From NCBI RefSeq assembly GCF_000025265.1, contig NC_013739.1, positions 6,124,001-6,188,000 on the forward strand: a stretch of 64,000 nt of DNA, given 5' to 3'. Positions 38,946 to 47,537 of this stretch are shown piece after piece. The DNA comes from Conexibacter woesei DSM 14684 (lineage in GTDB: Bacteria; Actinomycetota; Thermoleophilia; Solirubrobacterales; Solirubrobacteraceae). The position numbers and the translations under genes were made by a program. The notes below the pieces were generated by a model. It was not told where the DNA came from and searched no databases. It saw only the letters and a list, made by a program, of their open reading frames with translations. Each line of letters begins with the position of its first letter. The stretch's first letter is position 1.

Positions 38946-40207
38946 CGCGCGCCCCCGGCGGCGCCGCCCGCGCCTGCCGCCGCGAGCCGCTGCAGCTCGT
39001 CCGCGTAGGCGTCGCCGAGGCTCCCGCGCAGGTCGCTCGGGTCCGGCTCGCGCGCGTCCGGCAGCGCGAGCTGCCAGCCGTGCTCCAGCCACGCGCTCCA
39101 CAGGTCGCGCCGCTCCAGCACCGCGTGCGCTGCGGAGGCGCCCGCCTCCGACAGGTGGACGCGGTCGCCGTCGTGCGCGAGCATGCCGGCGCGGTCGAGC
39201 GCGGTCAGCGCACGCTGCACCGCGCGGCGCGGCCGGCCGCTGGCGAGCGCCAGCTCCTGCGGCGTCGGCGGCGGACCGGCGTGGATCGACGTCTCGAGGT
39301 CGACGAGCACGCCCTCGATCAACGTGCGGCGGCGGTCGCGCGCGAGCTTTCGCCCGCGCCACAGCACGCCACGCCCGGGTGCGAGCAGCACCGCGACGAT
39401 CACGACGGCGACGCCGACGAGCACGATCACGGGCCCGGTCGGGACCTCCGCGCTGCCGGCGACGAGCGCGCCCGTCACGCCGACCGCCGCGCCGATGCCG
39501 GCCGCGACCGGCAGCAGGATGCTGAGGCGGTCGCACAGCTGGCGTGCGGCGACGGTCGGCACGACGAGCATCGCGACCATCAGGATCGCGCCGACGGTCC
39601 GCAGGCCGATCACGACCGCGACGACGAGCAGCATCGTCATGAAGACCTCCAGCAGCCGCACGGGCAGCCCGACGGCGCCGGCGAAGGCGGGGTCGAACAG
39701 CGTCGTCTTGAGCGCGCGGAACGTCACCGCGACGACCGCGAGCGAGACGACGGCGAGGATCGCCATCACGTTCAGATCGCGCTCCAGCAGGCCGGCGGCC
39801 TGGCCGAACAGGTACTTGTCGAGCCCGGCCTGGTTGGCGTCGTCGGACGCCGCGATGTAGGTCAGCAGCACGATCCCGAGCGAGAAGAAGCTCGACAGCA
39901 CGACGCCGATCGCGGCGTCGGGGCGGATCCGGCTCGTGCGCTCGATCCCGACCATCAGCAGCGCGCCGACGAGGCCGGCGCAGGCGGCACCGACGAGCAG
40001 CGTCGTCGCGTCCTTGGCACCGGTCGCAAGGAACGCGATGCAGACGCCGGGCAGCGCGGCGTGCGCGAGCGCGTCGCCGACGAGGCTGCGCTGGCGCAGC
40101 ACGGCGAAGACGCCGAGCGCGCCGGCCGTGATGCCGAGCAGCGCCGCGCCGACCGCGACGACCGCGTCGCTGTAGTTGAGCGGCAGCAGGTCGATCAGCC
40201 AGCCCAC
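38942..40207 (-). CDS. Metal ABC permease fused to a winged-helix domain
   Basis: A 421-residue protein: an ABC-3 permease (about 1-290, DALAHAALPGVCIAFL and RTVGAILMVAMLVVPTVAARQL) followed by a cytoplasmic winged-helix region (about 295-405, TPQELALASGRPRRAVQRALTALDRAGML) like the DtxR/MntR DNA-binding domain. Similar fusions occur in TroC/MntC-type permeases. The tail may sense cytoplasmic metal or bind DNA; this is not known. It overlaps the ATPase gene by 13 bases. Confidence 0.9.
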   Translation of the reverse strand: MGWLIDLLPLNYSDAVVAVGAALLGITAGALGVFAVLRQRSLVGDALAHAALPGVCIAFLATGAKDATTLLVGAACAGLVGALLMVGIERTSRIRPDAAIGVVLSSFFSLGIVLLTYIAASDDANQAGLDKYLFGQAAGLLERDLNVMAILAVVSLAVVAVTFRALKTTLFDPAFAGAVGLPVRLLEVFMTMLLVVAVVIGLRTVGAILMVAMLVVPTVAARQLCDRLSILLPVAAGIGAAVGVTGALVAGSAEVPTGPVIVLVGVAVVIVAVLLAPGRGVLWRGRKLARDRRRTLIEGVLVDLETSIHAGPPPTPQELALASGRPRRAVQRALTALDRAGMLAHDGDRVHLSEAGASAAHAVLERRDLWSAWLEHGWQLALPDAREPDPSDLRGSLGDAYADELQRLAAAGAGGAAGGAR

Positions 40208-40986
40208 GACAGCGCCTCCTCGCCGTCGACGCCGACCGACGCCGCGCCGGCGCCGTAGGCGCGCGCGAGCGTCTCCTTCGTGATCACGTCGGCGACCGGC
40301 CCCTCGGCGACGGCGCGCACGTTCAGCAGCAGCGCCCAGTCGAACGCGCCGCGGACGGTCCCGAGGTCGTGGTGGACGACGACGACCGTGCGGCCCTCGT
40401 CGCGCAGCTCGCCGAGCAGCTCCAGGATCGACGCCTCGGTGCGCGCGTCGACGCCGGCGAACGGCTCGTCCATCAGCAGCAGCGGGGCCTGCTGCGCGAG
40501 CGCCCGGGCGATGAAGACGCGCTGGCGCTGGCCGCCGGAGAGCTGGCCGATCTGGCGGCCGCGGTAGGCGCTCATGCCGACGCGCTCAAGGCAGTCGTCG
40601 ACCAGCATCGCGTCCCTGCGCGGCACGCGCCGGAACCAGCCGGTGCTGGCGTAGCGGCCCATCTCGACGACCTCGCGCACGGTGATCGGGAAGTCCCAGT
40701 CGACCGCGTCGCGCTGCGGCACGTAGGCGACCTGGTCGCGCGCGGCGCCGATCGGCCTGCCGGCGACGAGCGCCTGGCCGGCGTCGGAGGGGATCAGGCC
40801 GAGCGCCGCCTTCAGCAGCGTCGACTTGCCCGCGCCGTTGGGGCCGACGATCGCGGACAGCGAGCCGGCCGGGAAGCTGGCGTCGACGTCCCACAGGACG
40901 GGCCGGGCGCCGTAGGAGGCCGTCAGGCGGCGGACCTCCAGCGCAGGCGCCGCATCCGAGCCGCCAGGCGAGGATCTCGCACTCAT
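40195..40986 (-). CDS. Metal ABC transporter ATP-binding protein
   Basis: A 263-residue ATPase of the Zn/Mn group: Walker A GPNGAGKST, the family-typical AYVPQRDAVDWDFPITV, signature QLSGGQRQRVFIARAL and Walker B LLLMDEPFAGVD. It energises import by the adjoining permeases. Its ATG overlaps the substrate-binding protein stop. Confidence 0.95.
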   Translation of the reverse strand: MSARSSPGGSDAAPALEVRRLTASYGARPVLWDVDASFPAGSLSAIVGPNGAGKSTLLKAALGLIPSDAGQALVAGRPIGAARDQVAYVPQRDAVDWDFPITVREVVEMGRYASTGWFRRVPRRDAMLVDDCLERVGMSAYRGRQIGQLSGGQRQRVFIARALAQQAPLLLMDEPFAGVDARTEASILELLGELRDEGRTVVVVHHDLGTVRGAFDWALLLNVRAVAEGPVADVITKETLARAYGAGAASVGVDGEEALSWAG

Positions 40987-41942
40987 CGGAGTCCCTCCGC
41001 GATCTTGTCGGCGTTCGCTCTGACCATTCCTATGTACGTCCCTTCCGGTGTGCCTTCGTCGCCGGCCGCGTCGGTGTACAGCTCGCCGCCGACGTGGGCG
41101 TCGGCGCCCTTCTGCTCGGCGGCCGCGAGGACCGCGTCGATCGTCTGCCGCGGGACGCTCGACTCGATGAAGACGGCCTTCACGTCGCGGTCGGCGATCA
41201 GCTGCGCGATCCGCTGGACGTCGGCGGTCGTCGCCTCGGCGACGGTCGAGATGCCCTGGATGCCGGCGACGTCGATCGCGTAGCGCTTGCCGAAGTACTG
41301 GAACGCGTCGTGCGAGGTGATCAGCACGCGCTGTCTGGGTGGGATCTCGGCGATCCGCCGCTCGACGTAGCGGTCGGTCGCGTCGAGCTCGCGCAGGTAC
41401 GCGGCGAGGCGCTCGTCGTACTCGGCCGCGTGCGCCGGGTCCTTCTGCTTGAGCGTGTCGGCGATCGTCCGCGCGACGACCTTCCAGTTGGCGACGTCGA
41501 ACCAGACGTGCGGGTCGTGCTCGGCGTTGAGCCCGGCGGGCGGCTCCAGCAGGTCGCGCTCCGGGATCTCCTCCATCACCGCCGTCGTCGTCTGCTTCTC
41601 GGCGAGCTTGCCGAGCAGGTCGCCCATCTTGCCCTCGAGGTGGAGCCCGCCGTAGAAGACGACGTCGGCGTCGCGCAGGTCGGCGACGTCGCGGGCGCTC
41701 GCCTTGTAGAGGTGGGGGTCGACGCCGGGGCCCATCAGGCCGGTCACCTCGACGCGGTCGCCGCCGATCTGGCGGACGGTGTCGGTGATGAAGTTCGTCG
41801 TCGTCGTGACCGCGACCTTGCGGTCGACGGGGACCGTGGCGCCGGCCGCGGTGCCCTCACTGGAGCCGCAGCCGGCGAGGAGAGCGATCCCCAGCGTCCC
41901 GAGGGCCGCCGCAATCAAGATGCGAAGCAGTCGCAGGTTCAT
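40983..41942 (-). CDS. Zn/Mn ABC substrate-binding lipoprotein (TroA-type)
   Basis: A 319-residue lipoprotein (LLAGC25) with cluster A-1 metal ligands His77 (DPHLYKAS), His145 (DPHVWFD), His211 (TSHDAFQYF) and Asp291 (LYTDA). His at the third position matches TroA/ZnuA rather than the Glu of Mn-specific PsaA, so zinc or mixed Zn/Mn is likely. It is first in the four-gene operon, and a palindromic operator lies 23 bases upstream. Confidence 0.93.
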   Translation of the reverse strand: MNLRLLRILIAAALGTLGIALLAGCGSSEGTAAGATVPVDRKVAVTTTTNFITDTVRQIGGDRVEVTGLMGPGVDPHLYKASARDVADLRDADVVFYGGLHLEGKMGDLLGKLAEKQTTTAVMEEIPERDLLEPPAGLNAEHDPHVWFDVANWKVVARTIADTLKQKDPAHAAEYDERLAAYLRELDATDRYVERRIAEIPPRQRVLITSHDAFQYFGKRYAIDVAGIQGISTVAEATTADVQRIAQLIADRDVKAVFIESSVPRQTIDAVLAAAEQKGADAHVGGELYTDAAGDEGTPEGTYIGMVRANADKIAEGLR

Positions 41943-41965
41943 CGTGGACCGAGCCTAGCAAAAAG

Positions 41966-41981
41966 TTTTGGCTTGCCAAAA
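41966..41981. promoter_or_regulatory. Metal-repressor-like palindrome before the ABC operon
   Basis: TTTTGGC-TT-GCCAAAA is a perfect inverted repeat and one of the few AT-containing stretches here. It resembles MntR/DtxR-family boxes in layout. It lies between the MFS stop and the binding-protein start, well placed to block the operon. Confidence 0.65.
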
Positions 41982-41983
41982 AC

Positions 41984-43408
41984 TCACTCTCGGGTCGGTG
42001 CGGACGGCACCGCCGCCGACAACGCCGTGGCGACCAGCAGCAGCGCGGCGCAGACGGCGAACGCGACGGTGAAGCCGTGCTCGGTCGGCCCGCCGCCGCT
42101 CGCGCTCGCCGCGACGCTGCCAGCCGCGCCGCCGGCCAGCACGAGCGCCGCGACGACCTGGCTGCCGAGCGAGCCGCCGACCGTGCGCACCATCGTGTTC
42201 ATGCCCGTCGACTCGCCGGTCTGCGCGCGCGGCACGCCGACGAGGATCAGGTTCGCCATCGCGGTCAGCGCGAGCGTCAGCCCGAGGCCGTAGGAGAGCA
42301 GCGCGCCGAGGTAGACGTGCCACGGCGCGTCGTGCGCGAACGCGAGCAGCGCGAAGCCGGCCGCCATCGTCGCCGTCCCCAGCACGAGCGGCAGCTTCGG
42401 GCCGAAGCGGCTCGCGAGCGTGCCGCTCACGGGACCGAAGACGAGGCCCACCAGCATCGCGGGCAGCAGGAACAGGCCGGCGGCGGTCGTGCTCGCGTCG
42501 AAGCCGAAGCCGGCGTGGAGCGGGTCGGCCTGCACCAGCTGGGGCACGAGATAGCTCGTCGCATACATGCCGAAGCCGACGAACAGCGCGGCGGCGTTGA
42601 CGGTCCAGACCGGCCGGCGGGCGAGCAGGCGCACGTCGATCAGCGGCTCGCGCCGGCGCAGCTCCCACAGCGTCCACAGCACGAGCAGCGCGGCGCCGCC
42701 GGCGAGCAGGCCGAGCACGGCCGGGGAGCCCCACCCCCATGCGCGGCCGCGCGAGACGGCGAGCAGCAGCGGCATCAGGCCGCCGCCGAGCAGGATCGCG
42801 CCGAGCCAGTCGAGCTGGACGCGGGTGCGCGCCGGGGATGCGGGCACGAACGCGCGCACGCAGACGATCGCGGCGAGCGGGATCGCGATTCCCACCCAGA
42901 AGATCCCGTGCCACGAGGCGTGATCGACGATCAGCCCGCTGAGCACCAGCCCGGCCCCGCCGCCGACCCCGAAGCTGCCCGACATCAGCCCGATCCCCAT
43001 CGACAGCTTGTCGGCGGGCAGCGCGTCGCGCGCGATCCCGAACGCGAGCGGGAAGATCGCGCCGCCGAGACCCTGGACCACACGTGCGGCGATCAGCATC
43101 TCCAGCGAGGTCGCGAACGCGCCGAGCACGCCGCCGGCGGCGAACACCGCCAGCACGATCATCAGCATCCGCTCCTTGCCGAACATGTCGCCGAGCCGGC
43201 CGAGCACGGGCGTCGAGACGGCGGTGCTGAGCAGGAAGGCGGAGATCAGCCAGGCGACGCTGCTGGAGTCGGCGCCGAGATCGCGCTCGATCGCCGGCAG
43301 GGCGGGCACGACCATCATCTGCATGACGGCGTAGGCGAGCGACGCGAGCGTGAGGCTCGCGATCGTGCGATACGCCCCGCTCCGCCGCGCGGTGTCGGCG
43401 GCGGCCAT
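41984..43408 (-). CDS. MFS drug transporter
   Basis: A 474-residue MFS exporter of the DHA2 type (MVVPALPAIERDLG in helix 1, motif A GRLGDMFGKERMLM, about 14 helices). It is divergent from the small gene at 43558. No dedicated regulator adjoins it. ATG 43408 gives the normal short N-terminus. Confidence 0.92.
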   Translation of the reverse strand: MAAADTARRSGAYRTIASLTLASLAYAVMQMMVVPALPAIERDLGADSSSVAWLISAFLLSTAVSTPVLGRLGDMFGKERMLMIVLAVFAAGGVLGAFATSLEMLIAARVVQGLGGAIFPLAFGIARDALPADKLSMGIGLMSGSFGVGGGAGLVLSGLIVDHASWHGIFWVGIAIPLAAIVCVRAFVPASPARTRVQLDWLGAILLGGGLMPLLLAVSRGRAWGWGSPAVLGLLAGGAALLVLWTLWELRRREPLIDVRLLARRPVWTVNAAALFVGFGMYATSYLVPQLVQADPLHAGFGFDASTTAAGLFLLPAMLVGLVFGPVSGTLASRFGPKLPLVLGTATMAAGFALLAFAHDAPWHVYLGALLSYGLGLTLALTAMANLILVGVPRAQTGESTGMNTMVRTVGGSLGSQVVAALVLAGGAAGSVAASASGGGPTEHGFTVAFAVCAALLLVATALSAAVPSAPTRE

Positions 43409-43474
43409 GGCACTGACGATACGGCGCGGCGGCGGCGCGCGCTCGGCGGCGCGCAGCGGGCGCACCGACGGCCT

Positions 43475-43484
43475 TGATCGATCA
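43475..43484. promoter_or_regulatory. Short palindrome in a divergent promoter region
   Basis: TGATCGATCA is a perfect 10-bp palindrome, loosely extended by CGGCC on the left and AAGCCGG on the right. It lies between the MFS and the 43558 gene. It may be an operator, but short repeats like this arise by chance. Confidence 0.25.
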
Positions 43485-43557
43485 GAAAGCCGGTGCGAAG
43501 CTCGTTGCACCAGGCCGGTCGACCCCGCGCCCGGCCGAGCAGTGAGAGGAGCATCTC

Positions 43558-43926
43558 ATGGCCGACAGGATCCTCTGTCTGAGCTGGGGAGCGGTCGTAC
43601 GCGGCCGGGAGCGGCGCTCGTTGGAAGTCTTCAACGATGCGGTCGGGTACTACACCGGGCTGCAACAGCAGGGCGGCATCGAACGGTTCGACCTCGTGCT
43701 GCTGACCCCGAACGGGTCTGTCGGCGGAATGATGCTGCTGTACGGCACGCACGCCCAGGTCGAAGCGATCCGCGAGGACGATCGCTTCCTGCGGATCACG
43801 CTCGACGCCGGCATGGTCGTCGACGACCTGCGCGTGGTCGACGGCTACGCGAACGAGGGGATCGCCGAGCCGATGGGTCGCTTCCAGGAGGCGATCGCCA
43901 ACGTGCAGCAGCCGGCGCACGCCTGA
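43558..43926 (+). CDS. Small YCII/DUF3303-like hypothetical protein
   Basis: A 122-residue soluble protein starting after a strong GAGAGGAG ribosome-binding site. The alternating hydrophobic pattern (RFDLVLLTPNGSVGGMMLLYG ... DDRFLRITLDAGMVVDD) suggests a dimeric alpha/beta barrel fold like YCII-related proteins. I cannot assign a function. Confidence 0.7.
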   Translation: MADRILCLSWGAVVRGRERRSLEVFNDAVGYYTGLQQQGGIERFDLVLLTPNGSVGGMMLLYGTHAQVEAIREDDRFLRITLDAGMVVDDLRVVDGYANEGIAEPMGRFQEAIANVQQPAHA

Positions 43927-44067
43927 CGCACCCGACGCGGCGCGCTCCGTGAATCGGCGGGGGCCGGGCGCGCCGCTTATCGGCGCGATCAGCGATGCGA
44001 CTTGGCGGGCCCGCTGAGGTGGGCGATCGTCGGACGCGCCCGATCGCGACCGACCCGAGGAGCCCCC

Positions 44068-44403
44068 GTGCAATCGACGCCCGCACCCGCCGTCCCCGCC
44101 ACGACCGACGACCGCTTCGTCGCCGACGTGCTCGAATCCGACCTGCCCGTGCTCGTCGACTTCTGGGCGCCGTGGTGCCCGCCGTGCCGCGCGATGAGAC
44201 CCGTCCTGGCAGCGATCGACGCCGAGCACGACGAGCTGCGCGTCGTCTCGCTCAACGCCGACGAGCAGCAGGCGACGGCGATCAGATACCGCATCCTGTC
44301 GATGCCGACGCTGATGCTGTTCCGCGGTGGCGAGCCGGTCGCGACGCTCGTCGGCAGCCGGCCGAAGGCGCGCCTGGAGCGCGAGCTGTCAGAGCTGCTC
44401 TGA
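44068..44403 (+). CDS. Thioredoxin with CPPC active site
   Basis: A 111-residue thioredoxin-fold protein. The active site is WCPPC (Cys37, Cys40) instead of the usual WCGPC; the cis-Pro loop SMPTLMLFRGG is normal. CPPC changes the redox potential in engineered thioredoxins. GTG 44068 follows a GAGGAG site; no signal peptide is seen, so it is cytoplasmic. The 3' end overlaps the convergent LysR gene by 15 bases. Confidence 0.92.
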   Translation: MQSTPAPAVPATTDDRFVADVLESDLPVLVDFWAPWCPPCRAMRPVLAAIDAEHDELRVVSLNADEQQATAIRYRILSMPTLMLFRGGEPVATLVGSRPKARLERELSELL

Positions 44404-45282
44404 GCCGCCGAGCGCGGCGCCCAGCTCCGCGCGCAGCAGCTCACCGGCCGGCGGCGCGCCGGCGGCCGGCGCCAGCAGCAGCGCGCGGTGGCGCGGCGCC
44501 GGCGCGGCGAGCCGCGCGACGGCGACCGCCGCGCCCGGTCGTGCCAGCCACGACGCCGGCACGAGGCTGACGCCGAGGCCCTCGTGGACGAGGTCGCGCA
44601 CCGCCGCCGGATCGCCGACCTCGAACAGCGGCACCGGCCCGAAGCCCGCCGCCTCGCACGCCGCGGCGACGACGTCGCGCAGCGCGCTGCCCTGCTCGGC
44701 GAGGATGAACGGGCGCTCGCGCAGCTCCCAGACGGCGACCTCGCCGACGGCGGCGAGCGGGTCCCCAGGCGGCGCGATCGCGTGCAGCGGCTCGTCGGCC
44801 AGCGGGACGGCGCGGACGCCGTCGGGGACGTCGCTCGCCGGCAGCGAGGCGACGCCGAGGTCGACGGCGCCGGTCCGCACGAGCGCGGCGATCGCGCTCG
44901 GGGCGCTCTGCCGCAGCCCGATCCGGATTCCCGGGTGCGCGCGGTGGAAGGCGGCGAGCGCCGGTGGCAGCGCGAGCGCGGCGGCGGCATCGGCCGCGAT
45001 CCGCACGACGCCGCGCAGCAGGCCGGCGTGCGCGTCCATGTCGGCGTGGGCGCGGGCCGCCTCGGCGAGGATCGCGTCGGCGCGCGCGAGCAGGTCCTCG
45101 CCCGCGGGCGTCAGCGCGACGCCCGCCGGCGCGCGCAGCAGCAGCTCGACGCCCAGCTCCTCCTCCAGCCGCCGCACCTGCTGGGAGAGCGCCGACTGCG
45201 TGACGTGCAGCTCGTCGGCCGCGCGCGTGAAATGGCGGTGGCGGGCGACGGCGGTGAAGTACCGCAGCTGACGCAGCTCCAT
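44389..45282 (-). CDS. LysR family transcriptional regulator
   Basis: A 297-residue LysR regulator with the N-terminal helix-turn-helix (ELRQLRYFTAVARHRHFTRAADEL ... SQQVRRLEEELG) and a periplasmic-binding-like effector domain. It is divergent from the crcB pair with only 32 bases between, so it may control them or itself; fluoride control by LysR is not established. Confidence 0.93.
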   Translation of the reverse strand: MELRQLRYFTAVARHRHFTRAADELHVTQSALSQQVRRLEEELGVELLLRAPAGVALTPAGEDLLARADAILAEAARAHADMDAHAGLLRGVVRIAADAAAALALPPALAAFHRAHPGIRIGLRQSAPSAIAALVRTGAVDLGVASLPASDVPDGVRAVPLADEPLHAIAPPGDPLAAVGEVAVWELRERPFILAEQGSALRDVVAAACEAAGFGPVPLFEVGDPAAVRDLVHEGLGVSLVPASWLARPGAAVAVARLAAPAPRHRALLLAPAAGAPPAGELLRAELGAALGGSEQL

Positions 45283-45314
45283 GGCCGACATCCTGACGTG
45301 CCAAGCTCCCGCGC

Positions 45315-45737
45315 GTGCTGCCGCGTCTCGACCTCCGCGTGCTGCTCGCCGTCTTCGCCGGCGGTGCGCTCGGCACGCTTGCGCGCGCAGGCCTGGAGGA
45401 GGCGTTCGCGCACGATCCGGCGAGCTGGCCGTGGGCGACCTTCGCGGTCAACGTCGCCGGCGCCGCCCTGCTCGCCCTGGCGATCACGCGGCTGCCGTCG
45501 AGGCATCGCTCGGCGCACGTGCGCGCATTCGCCGGGCCGGGGCTGTGCGGCGGGCTGACGACCTTCTCGACGTTCCAGCTGGAGCTGGTGCGGATGCTCG
45601 ACGCCGACCGCGTCGGCCTCGCGCTCGGCTACGCCGCGGCGAGCGTCGCGGCCGGTCTCGCGGCGGCGGCGCTCGCGACGCGGTTGGCGTCCGCGCGACG
45701 CGCGACGCCGGACGTGCCTGCGCGGGAGCGCGCGTGA
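45315..45737 (+). CDS. crcB: Fluoride exporter CrcB, subunit 1
   Basis: A 140-residue four-helix CrcB/Fluc channel protein with the conserved GGALGTLARAGLE and FAVNVAGAALLAL motifs, and GLCGGLTTFSTFQLEL carrying the Phe-box and Na+-site residues. Actinobacteria and Firmicutes often encode two different Fluc subunits that form heterodimers. It overlaps the second crcB as GTGA. Confidence 0.93.
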   Translation: MLPRLDLRVLLAVFAGGALGTLARAGLEEAFAHDPASWPWATFAVNVAGAALLALAITRLPSRHRSAHVRAFAGPGLCGGLTTFSTFQLELVRMLDADRVGLALGYAAASVAAGLAAAALATRLASARRATPDVPARERA

Positions 45738-46111
45738 GCGCGGCGCTGACGTGGATCGGCGTCGGCCTGCTCGGAGGCTGCGGCGCGGTGCTGCGTGTGC
45801 TGCTGACGGTCGGCGTCACGGCGCGGTTCGCGCCGGCCGGCAGGCTTCCGTTCGGCACGGTCGCCGTCAACGTCTCCGGCAGCGCGCTGCTCGGGCTGCT
45901 CGCGGGCCTGACGCTCAGCGACGACGCGATGCTCGTCGCGGGGACCGGCCTGCTCGGCGGCTACACGACGTTCTCGACGTGGATGGTCGACAGCGAGAGG
46001 TTGGCGCAGGAGCGGCGCAGTCGCGCGGTCGCCGCCAACGTCGTCGGCAGCCTCGTCGCGGGCCTCGTGGCGCTGCTGCTGGGCCGGGCGCTCGCCCGGC
46101 TGCTTGCCTGA
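45734..46111 (+). CDS. crcB: Fluoride exporter CrcB, subunit 2
   Basis: A 125-residue partner with GGCGAVLRVLL, FGTVAVNVSGSALLGLL and GLLGGYTTFSTWMVD motifs. The pair should form an antiparallel fluoride channel. No fluoride riboswitch is visible upstream of either gene. Confidence 0.94.
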   Translation: MSAALTWIGVGLLGGCGAVLRVLLTVGVTARFAPAGRLPFGTVAVNVSGSALLGLLAGLTLSDDAMLVAGTGLLGGYTTFSTWMVDSERLAQERRSRAVAANVVGSLVAGLVALLLGRALARLLA

Positions 46112-46118
46112 CACGGCG

Positions 46119-46787
46119 CTAGTTGAGCCGTGCGCGGACGGCGTCGAGCTGCGTCCGCAGCCGTTCCTCTTCCTCGTCGTCGACCGGCAGCTGGAGCGAC
46201 AGCTCGGCGGCACGCAGCTCGTACGTCAGCAGGCCGGTCTCGTGCGTGCGCTCGACGATCAGGCCGAGCAGCAGCAGGGCGGCCTCGTGGGCCGACTGCC
46301 AGGCCAGCTCCTCGTCCTCCAGCTCGCGCGTGTCGACGAGCCGCCAGGGGCCGTCGCCGTCCGCGTTCAGCAGGACGGGCGCCTCCAGCTGCGGATGCGC
46401 GATGTAGACCGCGTCGACCGAGGCGACGAGGCCGAGTCTGAGGCCTGCGCGGCGGGCTGCCTCGAGCGCCACGAGCGTGACGGCCAGCTCGTGACCGCGG
46501 CCGACCGCGGCGACCTCGTGCGGCAGCAGGTCGTCGATGCCGAGGTCGCGGTAGCCCTGCGGCTCCGCGCGCAGGTGCCGCGAGAGGATCGCCTCGGCGG
46601 CGAGCAGCTGCTCGGCCGTGTCAGCCCGGGCGATCGGCACCAGCTCGGCGACGAGCGGGGCGAGCGCGGCGTCGAGCGACGCCGCGTCGACCGGCTCGAA
46701 CTCGGCGCCCAGCGAAATCGCCAGGACGCCGTGCTCGACGTCGTCGGAACTGGTGAGGGCTTGGAACGGGACGGGCCCGTCCGCCAT
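46119..46787 (-). CDS. SirB1-like transglutaminase-core family protein
   Basis: A 222-residue soluble protein. The central part (AEQLLAAEAILSRHLRAE ... GRGHELAVTLVALEAARRAGLRL) is similar in pattern to the SirB1/transglutaminase-like core, and the C-terminal 40 residues form a charged helix. The similarity is remote and the usual motif residues are not clear. It follows rpsD by two bases and is probably co-transcribed with it. Confidence 0.55.
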   Translation of the reverse strand: MADGPVPFQALTSSDDVEHGVLAISLGAEFEPVDAASLDAALAPLVAELVPIARADTAEQLLAAEAILSRHLRAEPQGYRDLGIDDLLPHEVAAVGRGHELAVTLVALEAARRAGLRLGLVASVDAVYIAHPQLEAPVLLNADGDGPWRLVDTRELEDEELAWQSAHEAALLLLGLIVERTHETGLLTYELRAAELSLQLPVDDEEEERLRTQLDAVRARLN

Positions 46788-46789
46788 CG

Positions 46790-47422
46790 TCAGACCCGGC
46801 TGTAGAACTCGACTATCAGCTGCTCGGCGACCGGCGCGTCGATCTCGTTGCGGACCGGGAGGCGCAGGACCTTGCCGGCGAGCGAGTCGAAGTCAGCCTC
46901 GAGCCATGCGCCGACGCGGCCCATCTGCTCGGTCGCAACCGTCGAGACGGGACGGATCGCGGCTTCCGGCGCGACCATCACGACGTCGCCCGGCTTGACC
47001 TGACGCGACGCGATGTCGCAGCGCTGGCCGTTGACCAGCACATGACCGTGACCGACGAACTGGCGCGCCTGCGGACGGGTCGACGCGAGGCCGAGGCGGT
47101 AGACGACGTTGTCGAGACGCTGCTCAAGCAGCTGCAGCAGCTGCTCGCCGACGACGCCCTCGCGCTTCTTCGTGGCCGCGGCGACGTAGCGGCGGAACTG
47201 CTTCTCGCGCACGCCGTAGTAGCGCTTCGCCTTCTGCTTCTCGCGCAGCTGCTCCGCGTAGACGGACTCTCTGCGGCGCCGGGCGTTCCCGTGCTGGCCG
47301 GGAGGCTGCGGTCCACGCCGCTCCAGGGCGCTCTTGCCATTCAGTCGTCGCTCGCCCTTCAGGCAAAGGTCGACGCCCTCGCGTCGCGAGAGCTTCTCGA
47401 CCGGGCCGGTGTAACGCCCCAC
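46790..47422 (-). CDS. rpsD: 30S ribosomal protein S4
   Basis: A 210-residue S4 protein with the N-terminal MGRYTGPVEKLSRREG and the C-terminal S4 RNA-binding domain (RLDNVVYRLGLASTRPQARQFVGHG). It is the zinc-free form, with one Cys in the N-terminal region. It nucleates 16S rRNA assembly. GTG 47422 follows an AAGGAG site. The gene stands apart from any rpoA/rpsK cluster, and an 11-bp leader hairpin (47450-47474) precedes it. Confidence 0.97.
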   Translation of the reverse strand: MGRYTGPVEKLSRREGVDLCLKGERRLNGKSALERRGPQPPGQHGNARRRRESVYAEQLREKQKAKRYYGVREKQFRRYVAAATKKREGVVGEQLLQLLEQRLDNVVYRLGLASTRPQARQFVGHGHVLVNGQRCDIASRQVKPGDVVMVAPEAAIRPVSTVATEQMGRVGAWLEADFDSLAGKVLRLPVRNEIDAPVAEQLIVEFYSRV

Positions 47423-47449
47423 GCAGTCTCCTTAGGTAGTCATGGAACA

Positions 47450-47474
47450 GCCTTCGTCGCGGCGCGACGAAGGC
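47450..47474 (-). promoter_or_regulatory. rpsD leader hairpin
   Basis: GCCTTCGTCGC-GGC-GCGACGAAGGC is a perfect 11-bp stem with a 3-base loop, 28 bases before the rpsD start codon on its transcript. S4 often represses its own mRNA through leader structure, so this is a candidate regulatory element. It could instead terminate the upstream gene, but no T-run follows. Confidence 0.55.
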
Positions 47475-47537
47475 CGGTCCTTCGCAAGTTGGCTTGACAT
47501 CGTACCGAGTCTTCCGTCCGGACGATGTGCTCCCGGG

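Noticed and set aside
45283-45314. Fluoride riboswitch before crcB
   Set aside because: The gap is only 32 bases and lacks the conserved core of the crcB motif.
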